A stretch of DNA of 64,000 nucleotides. Source: Halomonas salipaludis (GTDB lineage Bacteria; Pseudomonadota; Gammaproteobacteria; Pseudomonadales; Halomonadaceae). The stretch lies in assembly GCF_002286975.1 (NCBI RefSeq), contig NZ_NSKB01000008.1:233268-297267 (forward strand), given 5' to 3'. How positions within the stretch are numbered: the stretch's first letter is position 1; every line of letters starts with the position of its first letter. Positions 40,575 to 50,310 of this stretch are shown one piece after another. The notes under the pieces were generated by a model, which searched no databases, had not been told where the DNA came from, and saw nothing but the letters and a program-made list of their open reading frames with translations. The position numbers were made by a program, and so were the translations under genes.

Positions 40575-40997
40575 TCAACTATTACTACTGTAATGGCCAC
40601 CCGCTACAATCGTTGACTCCACCGACCCAAGATCTTCAATAAGTTGCCTCAGGCTGAGATCATCATCGGTACCTATGCTCTCCAACCATTGCGCTATCGC
40701 ATGGAGCTCTTGTATCCGCAAGCGAATATAGCATCCTTGATCAGCCAGCGGCGTGAACTTATCAACAAGCGTAGAGGTGTCTTGATCCGCCCAATATAAC
40801 ATCTGCTTGATTTCCGGGAGACCAACGCCCAACGAACGAAGACAATCAATGAAACGAAGTCGCCCCAGCGCCTCTTCATCGTAAAGTTGATAGCCATTGC
40901 ACGGATCCCGCTGCGGTCGTAACAGACCCTCACGTGTGTAGTGGCGTACCGTTTCAGCAGTGACGCCACCAGCACGAGCAAATTCTGTGACTCGCAT
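40575..40997 (-). CDS. MerR-family regulator, paralogue of 33488 without Cys tail
   Basis: Regulator of 140 residues. The N-terminal helix-turn-helix (VTEFARAGGVTAETVRHYTREGLL) is almost the same as in the protein at 33488. The C-terminus ends GGHYSSNS instead of CGCHQ, so the probable metal site is lost or different. It is A+T-richer than its paralogue. It lies at the border of the IS remnants, divergent from the gene at 41411. Confidence 0.8.
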   Translation of the reverse strand: MRVTEFARAGGVTAETVRHYTREGLLRPQRDPCNGYQLYDEEALGRLRFIDCLRSLGVGLPEIKQMLYWADQDTSTLVDKFTPLADQGCYIRLRIQELHAIAQWLESIGTDDDLSLRQLIEDLGSVESTIVAGGHYSSNS

Positions 40998-41027
40998 TGC
41001 CTTTTCCCTACATGTCCATTCTATGTC

Positions 41028-41059
41028 AGCTTACAACCTTGAGGCTGCACAAAGGTCAA
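41028..41059 (-). promoter_or_regulatory. MerR-type promoter, 20-bp spacer, of the regulator at 40575
   Basis: On the minus strand, TTGACC (41054-41059), a 20-bp spacer with TTTGTGCAGCC and CAAGGTTG, and TAAGCT (41028-41033). The dyad ACCTTTG/CTCAAGGT and the flanks are shared with 33950-33981. Confidence 0.7.
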
Positions 41060-41335
41060 GATCGAGCTGGGTCGACCCATGGCGGTCTCCAACGTAGTGC
41101 TGCACCTTCAAAATGTGGCCTTGAATCTAGGGTAAAAAAGCAGATACGCATGAGAGCGGTACAAAGGATTCAACAAGTTAATACTGCGCTGGTTTCATGC
41201 CGAATAACCAACCAAGACCAAGGTTTTGAACATACATCCATGCTGAAAAGGTATAACCTATGGTAAAAGTCATCCCAGCCATTCGCCCAGGTCACCACTT
41301 CAATGAGGCCGCTGCAGCTTACGGCAAGCTCCGTC
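41060..41335. other. Long intergenic stretch before the CHHGHGT gene
   Basis: No gene is supported between the MerR promoter and the FNR-like box. The stretch is A+T-rich. ORFs here are short and have no motif. Confidence 0.4.
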
Positions 41336-41349
41336 TTGATCCGTGTCAA
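41336..41349 (+). promoter_or_regulatory. FNR/Anr-like box upstream of the gene at 41411
   Basis: TTGATCCGTGTCAA differs from the consensus TTGAT-N4-ATCAA at one position. It ends 61 bp before the ATG, a suitable place for activation. The bases after it (TGGACAAGG) are shared with the box at 56864. Confidence 0.65.
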
Positions 41350-41410
41350 TGGACAAGGTTCGAATCTGCGCTAGGTTAAGATATACATCACTCTGCAGGA
41401 GCCCTGCCAC

Positions 41411-41854
41411 ATGGCCAGGCACACGTCATTTCCTAAGCAATCCTCGCGGTCTACCACCGCCTGGCATCGCTTTGGTCTGGTCATCCTGCTGGGCATGGTG
41501 CTACTGCTCTCTAGCGCCGCCACAATGGCAGATGACCCCTCCTCGGCAGATGCTCCCTCCTCTACTGAGTCTGGCCAGGTTGGCGTTGAGCCTCACGCAG
41601 ATACGCACTCGAACACCGAGTTCATCAACGCAGACTATCCTCAACCGCGATGCCACCATGGCCATGGCACTCGTAATGTCGGCAGCGCCCTGTTGCGCCT
41701 GGAGCGCCAGGACTTGGAGCTCGAGCCCCTTCCCTTGAGCATGACGGCCCCGGCCATAGCGCCCCGGGTTGTCACCGCCAGCGGCTCGCCAAGTGCCCCT
41801 CCCTCACCCTCCTCGGTTCCTGTCTACCTTTTGACCCAACGCTACAGAGTCTAA
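41411..41854 (+). CDS. Uncharacterised exported protein with CHHGHGT and PVYLLTQRYR motifs
   Basis: Protein of 147 residues with an N-terminal hydrophobic segment (FGLVILLGMVLLLSSAATM). The mature part is mostly low complexity except PRCHHGHGT near the middle and SSVPVYLLTQRYRV at the very end. Both motifs recur in the otherwise divergent protein at 56940, so they are probably functional; Cys and His could bind copper. It is behind an FNR-like box and heads a copper gene series. I recognise no family. Confidence 0.75.
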   Translation: MARHTSFPKQSSRSTTAWHRFGLVILLGMVLLLSSAATMADDPSSADAPSSTESGQVGVEPHADTHSNTEFINADYPQPRCHHGHGTRNVGSALLRLERQDLELEPLPLSMTAPAIAPRVVTASGSPSAPPSPSSVPVYLLTQRYRV

Positions 41855-42060
41855 GTCGACCTCGTATCTCCATCTCGCGCTTCCAGCCGTGGCCGCGTGG
41901 GAGAAAACCCGTGCCCGCCCCACATTGATCCAGGCAACTGCCGGAGTGGCCGCTGTGTGTGCAGAGACTCTTCCCACCATGAGAAGTGCATGCACATTCG
42001 CAACCACACCCGAGTGCTCGGTATCGGGTACGGCTTAGCGGACGTCACGAGGAAGACTTT

Positions 42061-42414
42061 ATGGACGCACTGTTTTACTTCCTGCTTTGGGCAGCAATCC
42101 TCTTCTTGATGATGCGGTTCGGCTGTGGCGCCCACGTCATGGGGCACAGCCATGGCAGGACCAAACACGACAACGATAGCCCAGGGAATCAACGTGCAAC
42201 TGAAGGGCTGGAGTGGATTCCGCCAGCCGAGGACGTCGACCCCGTCTGCGGCAAGACCGTCAGAACGAAAGGGGCCAAGCCAAGCGTCCACGATGGCCAC
42301 GTCTTTTACTTCTGCTCTCGTGACTGCCGGGAGCGCTTCGAGGCCGCGCCCGAACAGTATCTCGTCCCTGGTGCAACGGCCTCGCCCCTCCAACCGGAGA
42401 ACAAAGATGCCTGA
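42061..42414 (+). CDS. Membrane-anchored YHS-domain protein
   Basis: Protein of 117 residues. One TM helix (ALFYFLLWAAILFLMMRFG) is followed by a His-containing linker and a YHS domain (DVDPVCGKTV...GHVFYFCSRDCRERFEAAPEQYL) that likely binds copper. The ATG at 42061 has GAGGAAG upstream. The end overlaps the next gene by 8 bp. The same domain is found at 53322 and in the ATPase at 18087. Confidence 0.85.
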   Translation: MDALFYFLLWAAILFLMMRFGCGAHVMGHSHGRTKHDNDSPGNQRATEGLEWIPPAEDVDPVCGKTVRTKGAKPSVHDGHVFYFCSRDCRERFEAAPEQYLVPGATASPLQPENKDA

Positions 42415-42745
42415 TGCCAATGCTCCGTTGACAGCCAAGCCCCGTTCAGGAACTCGCTTGCCGGTTCAGGCAACGCCGCGGATTCCCATGATCGCACTCG
42501 GGATGAGCCTGGGGCTGTTCCTGGCCGTAACCTTCATCCTTTGCGTCGGCTTCGATCTGCTGTTTCCCGACCAGGCGATGTATAAGAGCTGGCTGCGCTT
42601 GTTGCCAGGCTTCACTTGGCTCAGCTGGTCAAGCTTCTTCCTGGGGCTGGTCGAAAGTTTCGGCTACGGCTGGTACATCGCCCTGGTCTTCGGCCCGCTA
42701 TACAACTTCTTTGTCACACGCCTCAACCGACACAGCGGAGCGTAG
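42407..42745 (+). CDS. DUF5676-like membrane protein
   Basis: Small protein of 112 residues with two TM helices. The C-terminal end SFGYGWYIALVFGPLYNFF is typical of DUF5676 proteins, which sit beside copper-resistance genes. The first helix (ALGMSLGLFLAVTFILCVGFDLLF) follows a basic N-terminus. The start overlaps the end of the YHS gene. Function unknown. Confidence 0.8.
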   Translation: MPDANAPLTAKPRSGTRLPVQATPRIPMIALGMSLGLFLAVTFILCVGFDLLFPDQAMYKSWLRLLPGFTWLSWSSFFLGLVESFGYGWYIALVFGPLYNFFVTRLNRHSGA

Positions 42746-42872
42746 GCCATGAACGAATCCATCACTCAATACCGAAGGCCTCAACGCATGCGTGCGGCGT
42801 TGATTCCATTCCACTGAAGAGGTCGGAAACTGTCCGGGATCAAGAGCCGCCTACTTTCATCTCTACCTTCTC

Positions 42873-42903
42873 TTGACCCTTGGGTTACCCGCAGGCTTTA
42901 GCC
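42873..42903 (+). promoter_or_regulatory. MerR-type copper promoter upstream of the SHOCT gene
   Basis: TTGACC (42873-42878), a 19-bp spacer with CCTTGGGTTACCCGCAGG, and TTAGCC (42898-42903). The spacer has an interrupted dyad (CCT..GGGTTACCC..AGG). Confidence 0.65.
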
Positions 42904-42946
42904 TGACGTCAGGGCAAAGTAAGTAACAAGAAAAGGAGATCCGACC

Positions 42947-43201
42947 ATGTGGGGCGACATGATGGCGTATATGGGGAGTTACGGCTGGGGGCATATGCTC
43001 TTCGGCGGGCTCATGATGGTGTTGTTCTGGGGCATCGTCATTGCCTTGGCCGTTCTCCTGGTGCGTGGCCTGACCCGAGGCCGGGGCGAGCCATTTTCTC
43101 AACGGCGGCCAACGGCCCTGGACCTTCTTCAAGAACGCTACGCCCGGGGAGAAATCGACCGCGAGGAGTACGAGCAACGCAAGCGCGATCTTCTGCTTTG
43201 A
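42947..43201 (+). CDS. SHOCT-domain small membrane protein
   Basis: Protein of 84 residues. A Met/Gly/His N-terminus (MWGDMMAYMGSYGWGHM) is followed by one TM helix and the SHOCT motif LDLLQERYARGEIDREEYEQRKRDLL. Such proteins often precede copper ATPases. The ATG has AAGGAG upstream. It is the first gene after a copper-type promoter and precedes the ATPase at 43302. Confidence 0.86.
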   Translation: MWGDMMAYMGSYGWGHMLFGGLMMVLFWGIVIALAVLLVRGLTRGRGEPFSQRRPTALDLLQERYARGEIDREEYEQRKRDLLL

Positions 43202-43242
43202 TCGCACCTCCTGATTATTGGATACGGCACTATTAGTTTCGA

Positions 43243-43258
43243 CCCTATCGAGATAGGG
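43243..43258. promoter_or_regulatory. Perfect dyad before the copper ATPase at 43302
   Basis: CCCTATC-GA-GATAGGG, 44 bp before the start codon. It could be an operator or a small hairpin; no T-run follows. Confidence 0.35.
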
Positions 43259-43301
43259 CCACGAGGTTGAATCAAGACGCGGAAGCGACGGAGACGATTC
43301 C

Positions 43302-45710
43302 ATGACGCAACACCAACACGACCATTGTCACGGGCATGCCTCGCACGAGGCACCGACACTAGGCAGCGGCGATACGGACCAACACGCCGCCGGCAGCCAG
43401 GGTGGCGCCCAATACACCTGCCCGATGCACCCGGAGGTCGTCTCCGACCAGCCGGGTGACTGCCCCAAGTGCGGCATGCACCTCGTGCCCGTGGGAAGCG
43501 ACGACTCGCAGACGCATGACGGGCATGGTCATGGGGCCTCCGCGCCGGCCCACGGCGGCAAGTACGACAAGGTGCCGGCCGGGCATGCCGGCGCCGTCTA
43601 CACCTGTCCGATGCACCCCGAGGTTCGCCAGACCACTCCCGGGGCCTGTCCGCTGTGCGGCATGGGGCTGGAGTTAGAATCGGCGGCGGTCGGCGATGAG
43701 GGGCCGAATCCCGAGCTGGTCGACTTTACCCGGCGTTTCTGGGTCGCGGCCGTGCTCACCCTCCCGGTTCTGGTGCTGACGATGAGCCCCTACCTGGGTG
43801 TCATGGCGGTCCGCGATTTCTTCGGCGAACGCAACGCGATGTGGATCGAGCTGGTGCTCAGCACGCCGGTGATCCTGTGGTCCGGCTGGCCGTTCTTCGT
43901 GCGCGGCTGGAATTCCTTCCGCACCTGGAACCTCAACATGTTCAGCCTGATTGGCATGGGGGTCGGCGCGGCCTATCTCTTCTCGATTGTCGCGGTGCTG
44001 GTGCCCGGCATCTTCCCCGAGGGTTTCCGCCGGGAAGACGGCAGCGTCGGCGTCTATTTCGAAGCCGCGGCGGTGATCGTGACCCTGGTCCTGCTGGGCC
44101 AGGTGATGGAGCTGCGCGCGCGCGAGGGCACCGGCAAGGCGATCCGGGCCCTGCTCGACATGGCCGCCAAGACCGCGCGGGTGATCCGGCCCGACGGCAG
44201 CGAAGAGGAGATACCGCTGGAAGACGTGCAGGTGGGCGACCACCTGCGGGTGCGTCCCGGCGACAAGGTACCAGTGGACGGCATGGTGGTCGAGGGCCGC
44301 TCCTCGATCGACGAGTCGATGATCTCCGGCGAGCCGGTACCGGTGGAGAAGGTCCAAGGCGACCAGGTCACGGGGGCCACGATCAACGGCACGGGCAGCC
44401 TGGTCATGGAGGCCACCCGCGTCGGTGCCGATACCATGCTCAGCCAGATCGTCGAGATGGTGGCTGCCGCCCAGCGCAGCCGCGCACCGATCCAGAAATT
44501 CGCCGACAAGGTGGCGGGCAAGTTCGTGCCCGCGGTGATCGGCGTCGCCATCCTCTCTTTCATTGCCTGGGCGATCTGGGGCCCGGCGCCGGCGCTGTCC
44601 TATGCGCTGGTCTCGGCGGTCGCGGTGCTGATCATCGCCTGTCCCTGTGCACTGGGCCTGGCCACGCCGATGTCGATCATGACGGCCACCGGGCGCGGCG
44701 CCCAGCTGGGAGTCCTGATCAAGAATGCCGAGGCCCTGGAGCGTTTCGCCAAGGTCGATACGTTGATGGTCGACAAGACCGGCACGCTGACCGAAGGCAA
44801 GCCGAAGCTGGTGGCGGTGCTGCCGGAGGCGGGGCATGACGAGGCCGAGGTGCTGCGCCTGGCGGCCAGCCTCGAGAGAGGCTCCGAGCACCCGCTGGCC
44901 GAGGCCATCGTCGCCGGCGCCGAAGAACGTGGCGTATCCCTCGCCGATGCCACCGATTTCGAGGCCGTAACCGGCATGGGCGTCAAGGGGGTCGTGGACG
45001 GCAAGTCGGTGGCACTCGGCAACGCCAAACTGATGGCCGAACTGGGCCTCGATGGCGGGCGAATCTCCGAGACCGCGAACGCCCGCCGCGATGAGGGCGA
45101 AACGGTGATGTTCGTCGTGCTCGACGGCCAGATCGCCGGTCTGGTCAGCGTGGCCGACCCGGTGAAGGACACCACACCCGAGGCCCTGAAGGCACTGCAC
45201 AAGCTGGGATTTCGCATCATCATGGCCACCGGCGACAACGAGCGCACCGCCCGCGCCGTCGCCGGCCGGCTGGGCATCGACGAGATCCGCGCCGACGTGC
45301 TGCCCGAAGACAAGGCGCGCATCATCCAGGAGCTGCAGGCCGAAGGCCGCAAAGTCGCCATGGCCGGCGACGGAGTAAACGACGCCCCCGCCCTGGCCCA
45401 GGCCGATGTCGGCATCGCCATGGGCACCGGCGCCGACGTGGCGATCGAAAGCGCCGGCTTCACGCTGGTCAAGGGCAACCTCGATGGCATCGTGCGGGCC
45501 CGCAAGCTGTCGCTGGCCACCATGCGCAACATCAAGCAGAACCTGTTCTTCGCCCTAGTCTACAACGGGGCCGGCGTACCCATCGCCGCCGGGATCCTCT
45601 ATCCGTTCCTCGGCATCCTGATCGGCCCGATCTTCGCCGCCTTCGCGATGAGCGCCTCCTCGCTGTCGGTGGTGATGAATTCATTACGCCTGCGCCGGGT
45701 GAGGATCTGA
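43302..45710 (+). CDS. Copper/silver P1B-type ATPase with His-rich N-terminus and two HMBD units
   Basis: Exporter of 802 residues. The N-terminus has repeated His ([16 protein letters not shown] and later GHGHG). Two HMBD units follow (about 38-63 and 100-126, with YTCPMHPEV and C-x2-CGM). The core has [25 protein letters not shown] and [10 protein letters not shown]. This is the CopB/SilP-like type without HMA domains. It is followed after 2 bp by a DUF2933 protein, as is the ATPase at 58187. Confidence 0.94.
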   Translation: MTQHQHDHCHGHASHEAPTLGSGDTDQHAAGSQGGAQYTCPMHPEVVSDQPGDCPKCGMHLVPVGSDDSQTHDGHGHGASAPAHGGKYDKVPAGHAGAVYTCPMHPEVRQTTPGACPLCGMGLELESAAVGDEGPNPELVDFTRRFWVAAVLTLPVLVLTMSPYLGVMAVRDFFGERNAMWIELVLSTPVILWSGWPFFVRGWNSFRTWNLNMFSLIGMGVGAAYLFSIVAVLVPGIFPEGFRREDGSVGVYFEAAAVIVTLVLLGQVMELRAREGTGKAIRALLDMAAKTARVIRPDGSEEEIPLEDVQVGDHLRVRPGDKVPVDGMVVEGRSSIDESMISGEPVPVEKVQGDQVTGATINGTGSLVMEATRVGADTMLSQIVEMVAAAQRSRAPIQKFADKVAGKFVPAVIGVAILSFIAWAIWGPAPALSYALVSAVAVLIIACPCALGLATPMSIMTATGRGAQLGVLIKNAEALERFAKVDTLMVDKTGTLTEGKPKLVAVLPEAGHDEAEVLRLAASLERGSEHPLAEAIVAGAEERGVSLADATDFEAVTGMGVKGVVDGKSVALGNAKLMAELGLDGGRISETANARRDEGETVMFVVLDGQIAGLVSVADPVKDTTPEALKALHKLGFRIIMATGDNERTARAVAGRLGIDEIRADVLPEDKARIIQELQAEGRKVAMAGDGVNDAPALAQADVGIAMGTGADVAIESAGFTLVKGNLDGIVRARKLSLATMRNIKQNLFFALVYNGAGVPIAAGILYPFLGILIGPIFAAFAMSASSLSVVMNSLRLRRVRI

Positions 45711-45712
45711 TC

Positions 45713-45967
45713 ATGAATGACGACAAGGGGTGGCTGGAGCGACGACCCGGCAAGGGCACCTTCTGGCTCATGGTAGCGCTCGCCCTGGCGGTGATGGGCT
45801 TCCTGCTCAGGGGGGAGCACAAGGTGCACCTGCTCGGTGCCCTGCCCTGGCTGATCCTGCTCGCCTGCCCGCTGATGCATGTGTTCATGCACGGCGGGCA
45901 TGGAGGCCATGGAGGGCACGGAGGCCATGGCGAGCATGACGATCACAAGGGAGGACGCGATGAGTGA
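45713..45967 (+). CDS. DUF2933-family small membrane protein
   Basis: Protein of 84 residues with two TM helices and LLACPLMHVFMHGGHGGHGGHGGHGEH at the end, a string of His/Gly repeats after a Cys-Pro-Leu-Met-His motif. Family members lie next to copper ATPases. It is two bases downstream of the ATPase stop and overlaps the start of the next gene by 8 bp. The DUF2933 copy at 60730 shares the C-terminal layout. Confidence 0.86.
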   Translation: MNDDKGWLERRPGKGTFWLMVALALAVMGFLLRGEHKVHLLGALPWLILLACPLMHVFMHGGHGGHGGHGGHGEHDDHKGGRDE

Positions 45968-46619
45968 TGACGTGCCCGCCTATGGGCTGTGGGGCCTGGT
46001 GCTGCTCAATTCGGCGATCTTCATCTTCTTCGCCTTCAGCTTCTTCAAGCCGCAGACGCGCCGGGACTGGCGCTCGCTCGGGGCCTTCAGCGCCTTCCTG
46101 GTGGCGTTGTTCACGGAGATGTACGGCTTTCCGCTGACCCTCTACTTCCTCTCCGGCTGGCTGCAGTCACGCTTCCCTGAGGTGGACTGGTTCAGCCACG
46201 ATGCGGGGCACCTGCTGGAGATGCTGTTCGGCTGGCAGGCCAACCCACACTTCGGGCCCTTCCATCTGTTCAGCATGGTGTTCATCGCCGCTGGGTTCTG
46301 GCTCATCGCCGCCGGCTGGCGGTCACTCTATACCGCCCAGCGGCGGGGAGAACTGGCCACCACCGGGCTCTATGCCCATGTCCGGCATCCCCAGTACGCC
46401 GGCTTCGTGCTGGTGATGACCGGCTTCCTGCTGCAGTGGCCCACCCTGCTGACCCTGGTCATGTTCCCGGTATTGGTGTGGATGTACTCACGACTGGCGA
46501 TCCACGAAGAGCGCGAGGTAGCGCGCCAGTTTGGCGACAAATGGCAGACCTACGCGGCCCGCACGCCACGCTTCATTCCGCACCTGCGGATGGCGAGTAC
46601 GAGTGGCTGGCGCCTGTAA
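45960..46619 (+). CDS. Isoprenylcysteine carboxyl methyltransferase-like membrane protein
   Basis: Membrane protein of 219 residues. It has TTGLYAHVRHPQYAGFVLVMTGF and EEREVARQFGDKWQTYAARTPRFIP, the motifs of the ICMT/PEMT family (RHPxY and E-E). The substrate of bacterial members near copper genes is not known. The ATG at 45960 follows GGGAGG. It overlaps the DUF2933 gene. Confidence 0.85.
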   Translation: MSDDVPAYGLWGLVLLNSAIFIFFAFSFFKPQTRRDWRSLGAFSAFLVALFTEMYGFPLTLYFLSGWLQSRFPEVDWFSHDAGHLLEMLFGWQANPHFGPFHLFSMVFIAAGFWLIAAGWRSLYTAQRRGELATTGLYAHVRHPQYAGFVLVMTGFLLQWPTLLTLVMFPVLVWMYSRLAIHEEREVARQFGDKWQTYAARTPRFIPHLRMASTSGWRL

Positions 46620-46643
46620 GGACAAAATCCCAGAGGTGCAGTC

Positions 46644-46866
46644 ATGAAAAGCAGACGTTTTTCTCGTCGGCACGATCGTGGTCGTCAGCGACGACTCGCC
46701 CGGGGCTTCTTCTGCCCCTGCCACGGCTCCCAGTTCGACTTCGCCGGACGCGTGTTCAAGGCGGTGCCGGCGCCGATCAACCTGAAGGTTCCGCCGTACC
46801 GCTTCCTGTCCGAGTCCCGGATCGAGATCGGCGCCCACGACATCCTGACACTGAGAGGTATCCACT
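46644..46866 (+). pseudogene. Truncated Rieske iron-sulfur protein (cytochrome bc1 petA C-terminus)
   Basis: The ORF reads [22 protein letters not shown] followed by [18 protein letters not shown], the end of ubiquinol-cytochrome c reductase Rieske subunits. The first ligand loop (C-T-H) and the membrane anchor are missing, and the N-terminal 22 codons do not fit the family. The 2Fe-2S cluster cannot form. The frame then runs into the next gene. It looks like a small deletion remnant. Confidence 0.75.
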
Positions 46867-48660
46867 ATGACCGCCAAAACATCCACCACCAAGCCACCCA
46901 CGGCTCATAAAGCCCCGCGCAAGCGCCAACCCACCGCCCCACCAGATATGGACGCCCCGATGACCGCACCCGAGCCCGAAGAAGGCACCCTCCCGAGCCA
47001 CCCGGCCACGGAGCTACTCGCCTATCAGACCGACCTGTGGCGACGCGGCGTACGCTACCTGGACACGCTGCGTGAGCGCGCGGACAACATGCTCGAGCAT
47101 GAGCAGGCGGGCAAGCCGCCACTGCTCGACTTCGATTACGAGATGCTCGTGGATGGCCGTCGACTGGCGCGCCCCGCCAACTATGCCCTGCTGCGCATCA
47201 CCCGGGTCGGCGAGGACTGCCTGGAGGACTGCCTCGACGAGACTAGGCCGCCGGTGATGATCGTCGACCCGCGTGCCGGCCACGGCCCAGGCATCGGCGG
47301 CTTCAAGCGCGACTCCGAGGTCGGCATGGCACTGCATGAGGGGCACCCGGTCTACTTCGTGATCTTCTTCCCCGAGCCCGTCCCCGGCCAGACACTGGAG
47401 GACGTGCTGCACGTCCTGCGCCGCTTCGTCGAGACGCTGGCCGAGCGCCACCCCGGCCAGCCGCCGGTGCTCTACGGTAACTGCCAGGCGGGCTGGGCCA
47501 TCGCGCTGCTCTCCGCCGACTGCGAGGGTCTGGTCGGGCCGGCGGTGCTGAACGGCTCGCCGCTCTCCTACTGGTCCGGCGAATCCGGCGTCAATCCCAT
47601 GCGCCTCGCCGGCGGCCTGCTGGGCGGTGCCTGGCTGACGCACCTGATGGCCGACCTGGGAGACGGGCGCTTCGACGGTGCGAACCTCGCCACCAACTTC
47701 GAAGCCCTCAAGCCGGCGAATACCCTGTGGCAGAAGGACTATCAGCTGTTCGCCGACATCGACGGCCAGCGCGAACGCTTCCTCGAGTTCGAGCGCTGGT
47801 GGACGGGGTTCTATAGCCTGAGCAAGGAAGAGATCGTTGCCATCGTCGAGAACCTTTTCGTCGGCAACAAGCTGGAGCGTGGCGAGCTCGAGGTCTGCCC
47901 CGGCTGTAGCGTCGACCTCAAGCGCATCCGCAACCCCCTGGTGATCTTCGCCTCCGGCGGCGACAACATCACCCCGCCCCATCAGGCGCTCAACTGGATC
48001 CCCGCGGTCTATCCCGATACCGCGGCACTCAAGGCCGCCGACCAGCGTATCGTCTACCTGCTCAATCCCCACGTCGGGCATCTGGGCATCTTCGTCTCCT
48101 CCAAGGTGGCGCGCCTCGAGCACCGAGCGATCCTCGAGAGCGTCGGCAATCTGAATGACCTGGCCCCTGGCCTCTACGAGATGCGCATCGACAACCCCAC
48201 CGGCGACCCCGACTGTCACAAGCCCCAGTTCCAGGTGCGCTTCGAGGAGCGCCGCGTGGAAGACCTGGACTTTCCCGACCAGGCCCCGGCGTTCGAAGGG
48301 GTGCGAGCGCTCTCCGAGCACAATGTGGCCCTCTACGAGACCTTCGTCGGGCCCTGGGTGCGGTTTTACACCACCCCCTGGTCCGCCGAAGCGCTGCGAC
48401 AACTACATCCGGCGCGGACCAGCCGGCTGATGTTCTCGGAACGCTTCTCCCCCTGGATGACCGGAGTGAAGTGGCTGGCCGAGATGGTGGAGACCGCGCC
48501 GGCGCCGGTCGATAGTGACACCCCCTATCGGCAATGGGAGACGCTGGTGAGCGACTCTATCGCCTCGACGCTGGAGCTGGCCGGCACGACCCGCGACAGC
48601 GTGTACGAGATGGGGTTTCACAGCCTCTACGGCGGGGGATGGTGGAGCGAGAACGAGTGA
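46867..48660 (+). CDS. DUF3141-family alpha/beta-hydrolase-like protein
   Basis: Protein of 597 residues. A disordered basic N-terminus (residues 1-50) is followed by an alpha/beta-hydrolase fold with [14 protein letters not shown], a lipase-like elbow with Cys in the nucleophile place, and [18 protein letters not shown]3141 proteins occur beside PHA-synthase-like and phosphotransacetylase genes, as here. I recall the family as longer, so the C-terminus may be short. The substrate is unknown. Confidence 0.82.
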   Translation: MTAKTSTTKPPTAHKAPRKRQPTAPPDMDAPMTAPEPEEGTLPSHPATELLAYQTDLWRRGVRYLDTLRERADNMLEHEQAGKPPLLDFDYEMLVDGRRLARPANYALLRITRVGEDCLEDCLDETRPPVMIVDPRAGHGPGIGGFKRDSEVGMALHEGHPVYFVIFFPEPVPGQTLEDVLHVLRRFVETLAERHPGQPPVLYGNCQAGWAIALLSADCEGLVGPAVLNGSPLSYWSGESGVNPMRLAGGLLGGAWLTHLMADLGDGRFDGANLATNFEALKPANTLWQKDYQLFADIDGQRERFLEFERWWTGFYSLSKEEIVAIVENLFVGNKLERGELEVCPGCSVDLKRIRNPLVIFASGGDNITPPHQALNWIPAVYPDTAALKAADQRIVYLLNPHVGHLGIFVSSKVARLEHRAILESVGNLNDLAPGLYEMRIDNPTGDPDCHKPQFQVRFEERRVEDLDFPDQAPAFEGVRALSEHNVALYETFVGPWVRFYTTPWSAEALRQLHPARTSRLMFSERFSPWMTGVKWLAEMVETAPAPVDSDTPYRQWETLVSDSIASTLELAGTTRDSVYEMGFHSLYGGGWWSENE

Positions 48661-48726
48661 CCCAGTCGAAGCCAACCCGGTTTACAGCCAATACCTATAG
48701 AGCAACCCACTAATGGAGAGCAATAA

Positions 48727-49185
48727 ATGAAGATCGAGACCTTTCATGACCTGATCGACTGGACTCGCCAGCTGCATGCCCAGTTGGCCGAATGCTTCAG
48801 GCACTGTGCCACCCAGCAGGAGGAGGCACGGGCCAAATCGCTGCTGGAGTACCTCGCCGATCACGAGGCGGTCCTGGAGCACACCGTGGCCAGCTTCGAG
48901 AAGCAGGCCGACCCCAAGGCCCTGCACACGTGGGTTTACGACTATCTATCGCATGCGCCCATCAAACCCCATCAGGCGTGCAATTTGCCCTATGCCGAGA
49001 TGGGCTTCGAAGACATCAGCCGGGAAGTCTTCTCGCTGCACGATCAGGTCATCGCGCTATACCGCTACCTGGAAGGACGCGCCGACATCCCCGAGGCTCG
49101 GGATCTCGTTCGCGAGCTCTTGAAGCTGGAGGAACACGAGGCGATGCGTCTGTCCCAGCAGATCAACCGGGCTCGGGATCTATAG
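48727..49185 (+). CDS. Ferritin/hemerythrin-like four-helix protein, paralogue 1
   Basis: Helical protein of 152 residues without TM segments. Residues shared with the paralogue at 61125 include His17, His26, Cys27, His46, Glu47, Glu51, His105, Glu135, His137 and Glu138, a pattern able to form a di-metal centre. The N-terminus DLIDWTRQLH and end LEEHEAMRLSQQ are well conserved. No exact family name is certain. It lies between the DUF3141 and Pta-like genes; a stress role is inferred. Confidence 0.75.
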   Translation: MKIETFHDLIDWTRQLHAQLAECFRHCATQQEEARAKSLLEYLADHEAVLEHTVASFEKQADPKALHTWVYDYLSHAPIKPHQACNLPYAEMGFEDISREVFSLHDQVIALYRYLEGRADIPEARDLVRELLKLEEHEAMRLSQQINRARDL

Positions 49186-49290
49186 ATGTCGACGCTACAG
49201 GGCCGTCTAAGCAGAGGTCGTAGCCACTAATGAAGAACGGATGATCGCCCGGCACGTGCAGCGCACATTAACCAACACCCAGGAGGTGAC

Positions 49291-50310
49291 ATGACCCAGA
49301 CGGCAACGCCAGTGGCCCTTGCGACGCTCGATGATCTGATTCAGCGAGCCGGTGGCGGTAACCCGATCCGCGTCGCCGTGGTCAACGCGGCCCAGGCTGC
49401 GGTGCTGGAGACGCTTCGCGAGGCGGCGAGGCTGGGCATCGCCGAGCCGGTGCTCATCGGCCGTCCCACCGAGATCGTCGAGGCCGCCGCGGCGATCGGG
49501 TGGGACCTCGATCCGCAAGCGATGATCGAGGCCGATTCGGATGTGGAGGCCGCCCGCATCGGGGTGGAGCTCGTGCAGGCCGGACGCGCGGAGGCGCTGA
49601 TGAAAGGGCACCTCCACACCGATACCTTCATGCATGCCCTGCTGGGCAATGGCCTGCGACAGCCCGGCCGGCGCGTGAGCCACGTCTTTCTGGTGGACGT
49701 GCCCGACTACCCACGCCTGCTGGCCGTGACCGATGCGGCCGTGAACATCGTGCCGGATCTCGACGCCAAGGCGCAGATCCTGCACAACGCCATCGAGCTG
49801 ATGCACATGATCGGGCTCGAGCGGCCACGCGCCGCGGTCATTTCCGCCGTGGAAACGGTCAAACCGGCCATCGTCTCCACCCTGGATGCGGCCTGCCTGA
49901 CGTTGATGGCCCGCCGCGGCCAGATCGCCGGCGCCGAGGTCGACGGGCCGCTGGCCTTCGACAACGCCATCTCGGAACGCGCGGCCCACGAAAAGGGCAT
50001 AGACTCCCCGGTGGCGGGGAAAGCCGACATCCTGCTCATGCCGGATCTGGTGTCCGGCAACGTGTTGGCCAAGAACCTCGAGTACCATGCCGGCGCCACG
50101 GCGGCCGGGGTGGTCATGGGGCTGACGGTACCGGTGGTACTGAGTTCCCGGGCCGACCCTCCCGAGGCACGCCTGGCCGGACTGGCCGTGGCGGCGCTGA
50201 TGTACCGTGCGGGGATCCGCCTGCCCGTGCCCTCTCCTACCGAAGCGGAACCCACCTTCTGCTGTTCCCCGCAACCCGAGTCGGCCTGCCGCCCCATGGA
50301 GGTGCGCTGA
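49291..50310 (+). CDS. Phosphate acetyl/butyryltransferase-family enzyme
   Basis: Cytosolic acyltransferase of 339 residues in the Pta/Ptb group, transferring acyl groups between CoA and phosphate. Family segments are ALMKGHLHTDTFMHALL, RPRAAVISAVETVKP and ADILLMPDLVSGNVLAKNLEY. A Cys-containing tail (PTFCCSPQPESACRP) is unusual. The ATG has AGGAGG upstream. Its stop shares one base with the phaC start (TGATG). Acyl length (acetyl or butyryl) is not decided. No acetate or butyrate kinase gene is seen nearby. Confidence 0.88.
   Translation: MTQTATPVALATLDDLIQRAGGGNPIRVAVVNAAQAAVLETLREAARLGIAEPVLIGRPTEIVEAAAAIGWDLDPQAMIEADSDVEAARIGVELVQAGRAEALMKGHLHTDTFMHALLGNGLRQPGRRVSHVFLVDVPDYPRLLAVTDAAVNIVPDLDAKAQILHNAIELMHMIGLERPRAAVISAVETVKPAIVSTLDAACLTLMARRGQIAGAEVDGPLAFDNAISERAAHEKGIDSPVAGKADILLMPDLVSGNVLAKNLEYHAGATAAGVVMGLTVPVVLSSRADPPEARLAGLAVAALMYRAGIRLPVPSPTEAEPTFCCSPQPESACRPMEVR

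Noticed and set aside
41226..41257. TTGAAC-N20-TATAAC as another MerR promoter
   Set aside because: The spacer shows no dyad and does not match the other operators; it is also too far from the next start.
40997..41266. 89-codon frame upstream of the CHHGHGT gene
   Set aside because: It covers the MerR-type promoter and has no coding character.
41897..42109. 70-codon Cys-containing frame before the YHS gene
   Set aside because: It overlaps the well-supported YHS gene in another frame and has no family match.
43674..45200. 508-codon open frame opposite the copper ATPase
   Set aside because: Shadow of the ATPase codon pattern; its composition (His, Gln, Arg, Gly) is that of an antisense frame.
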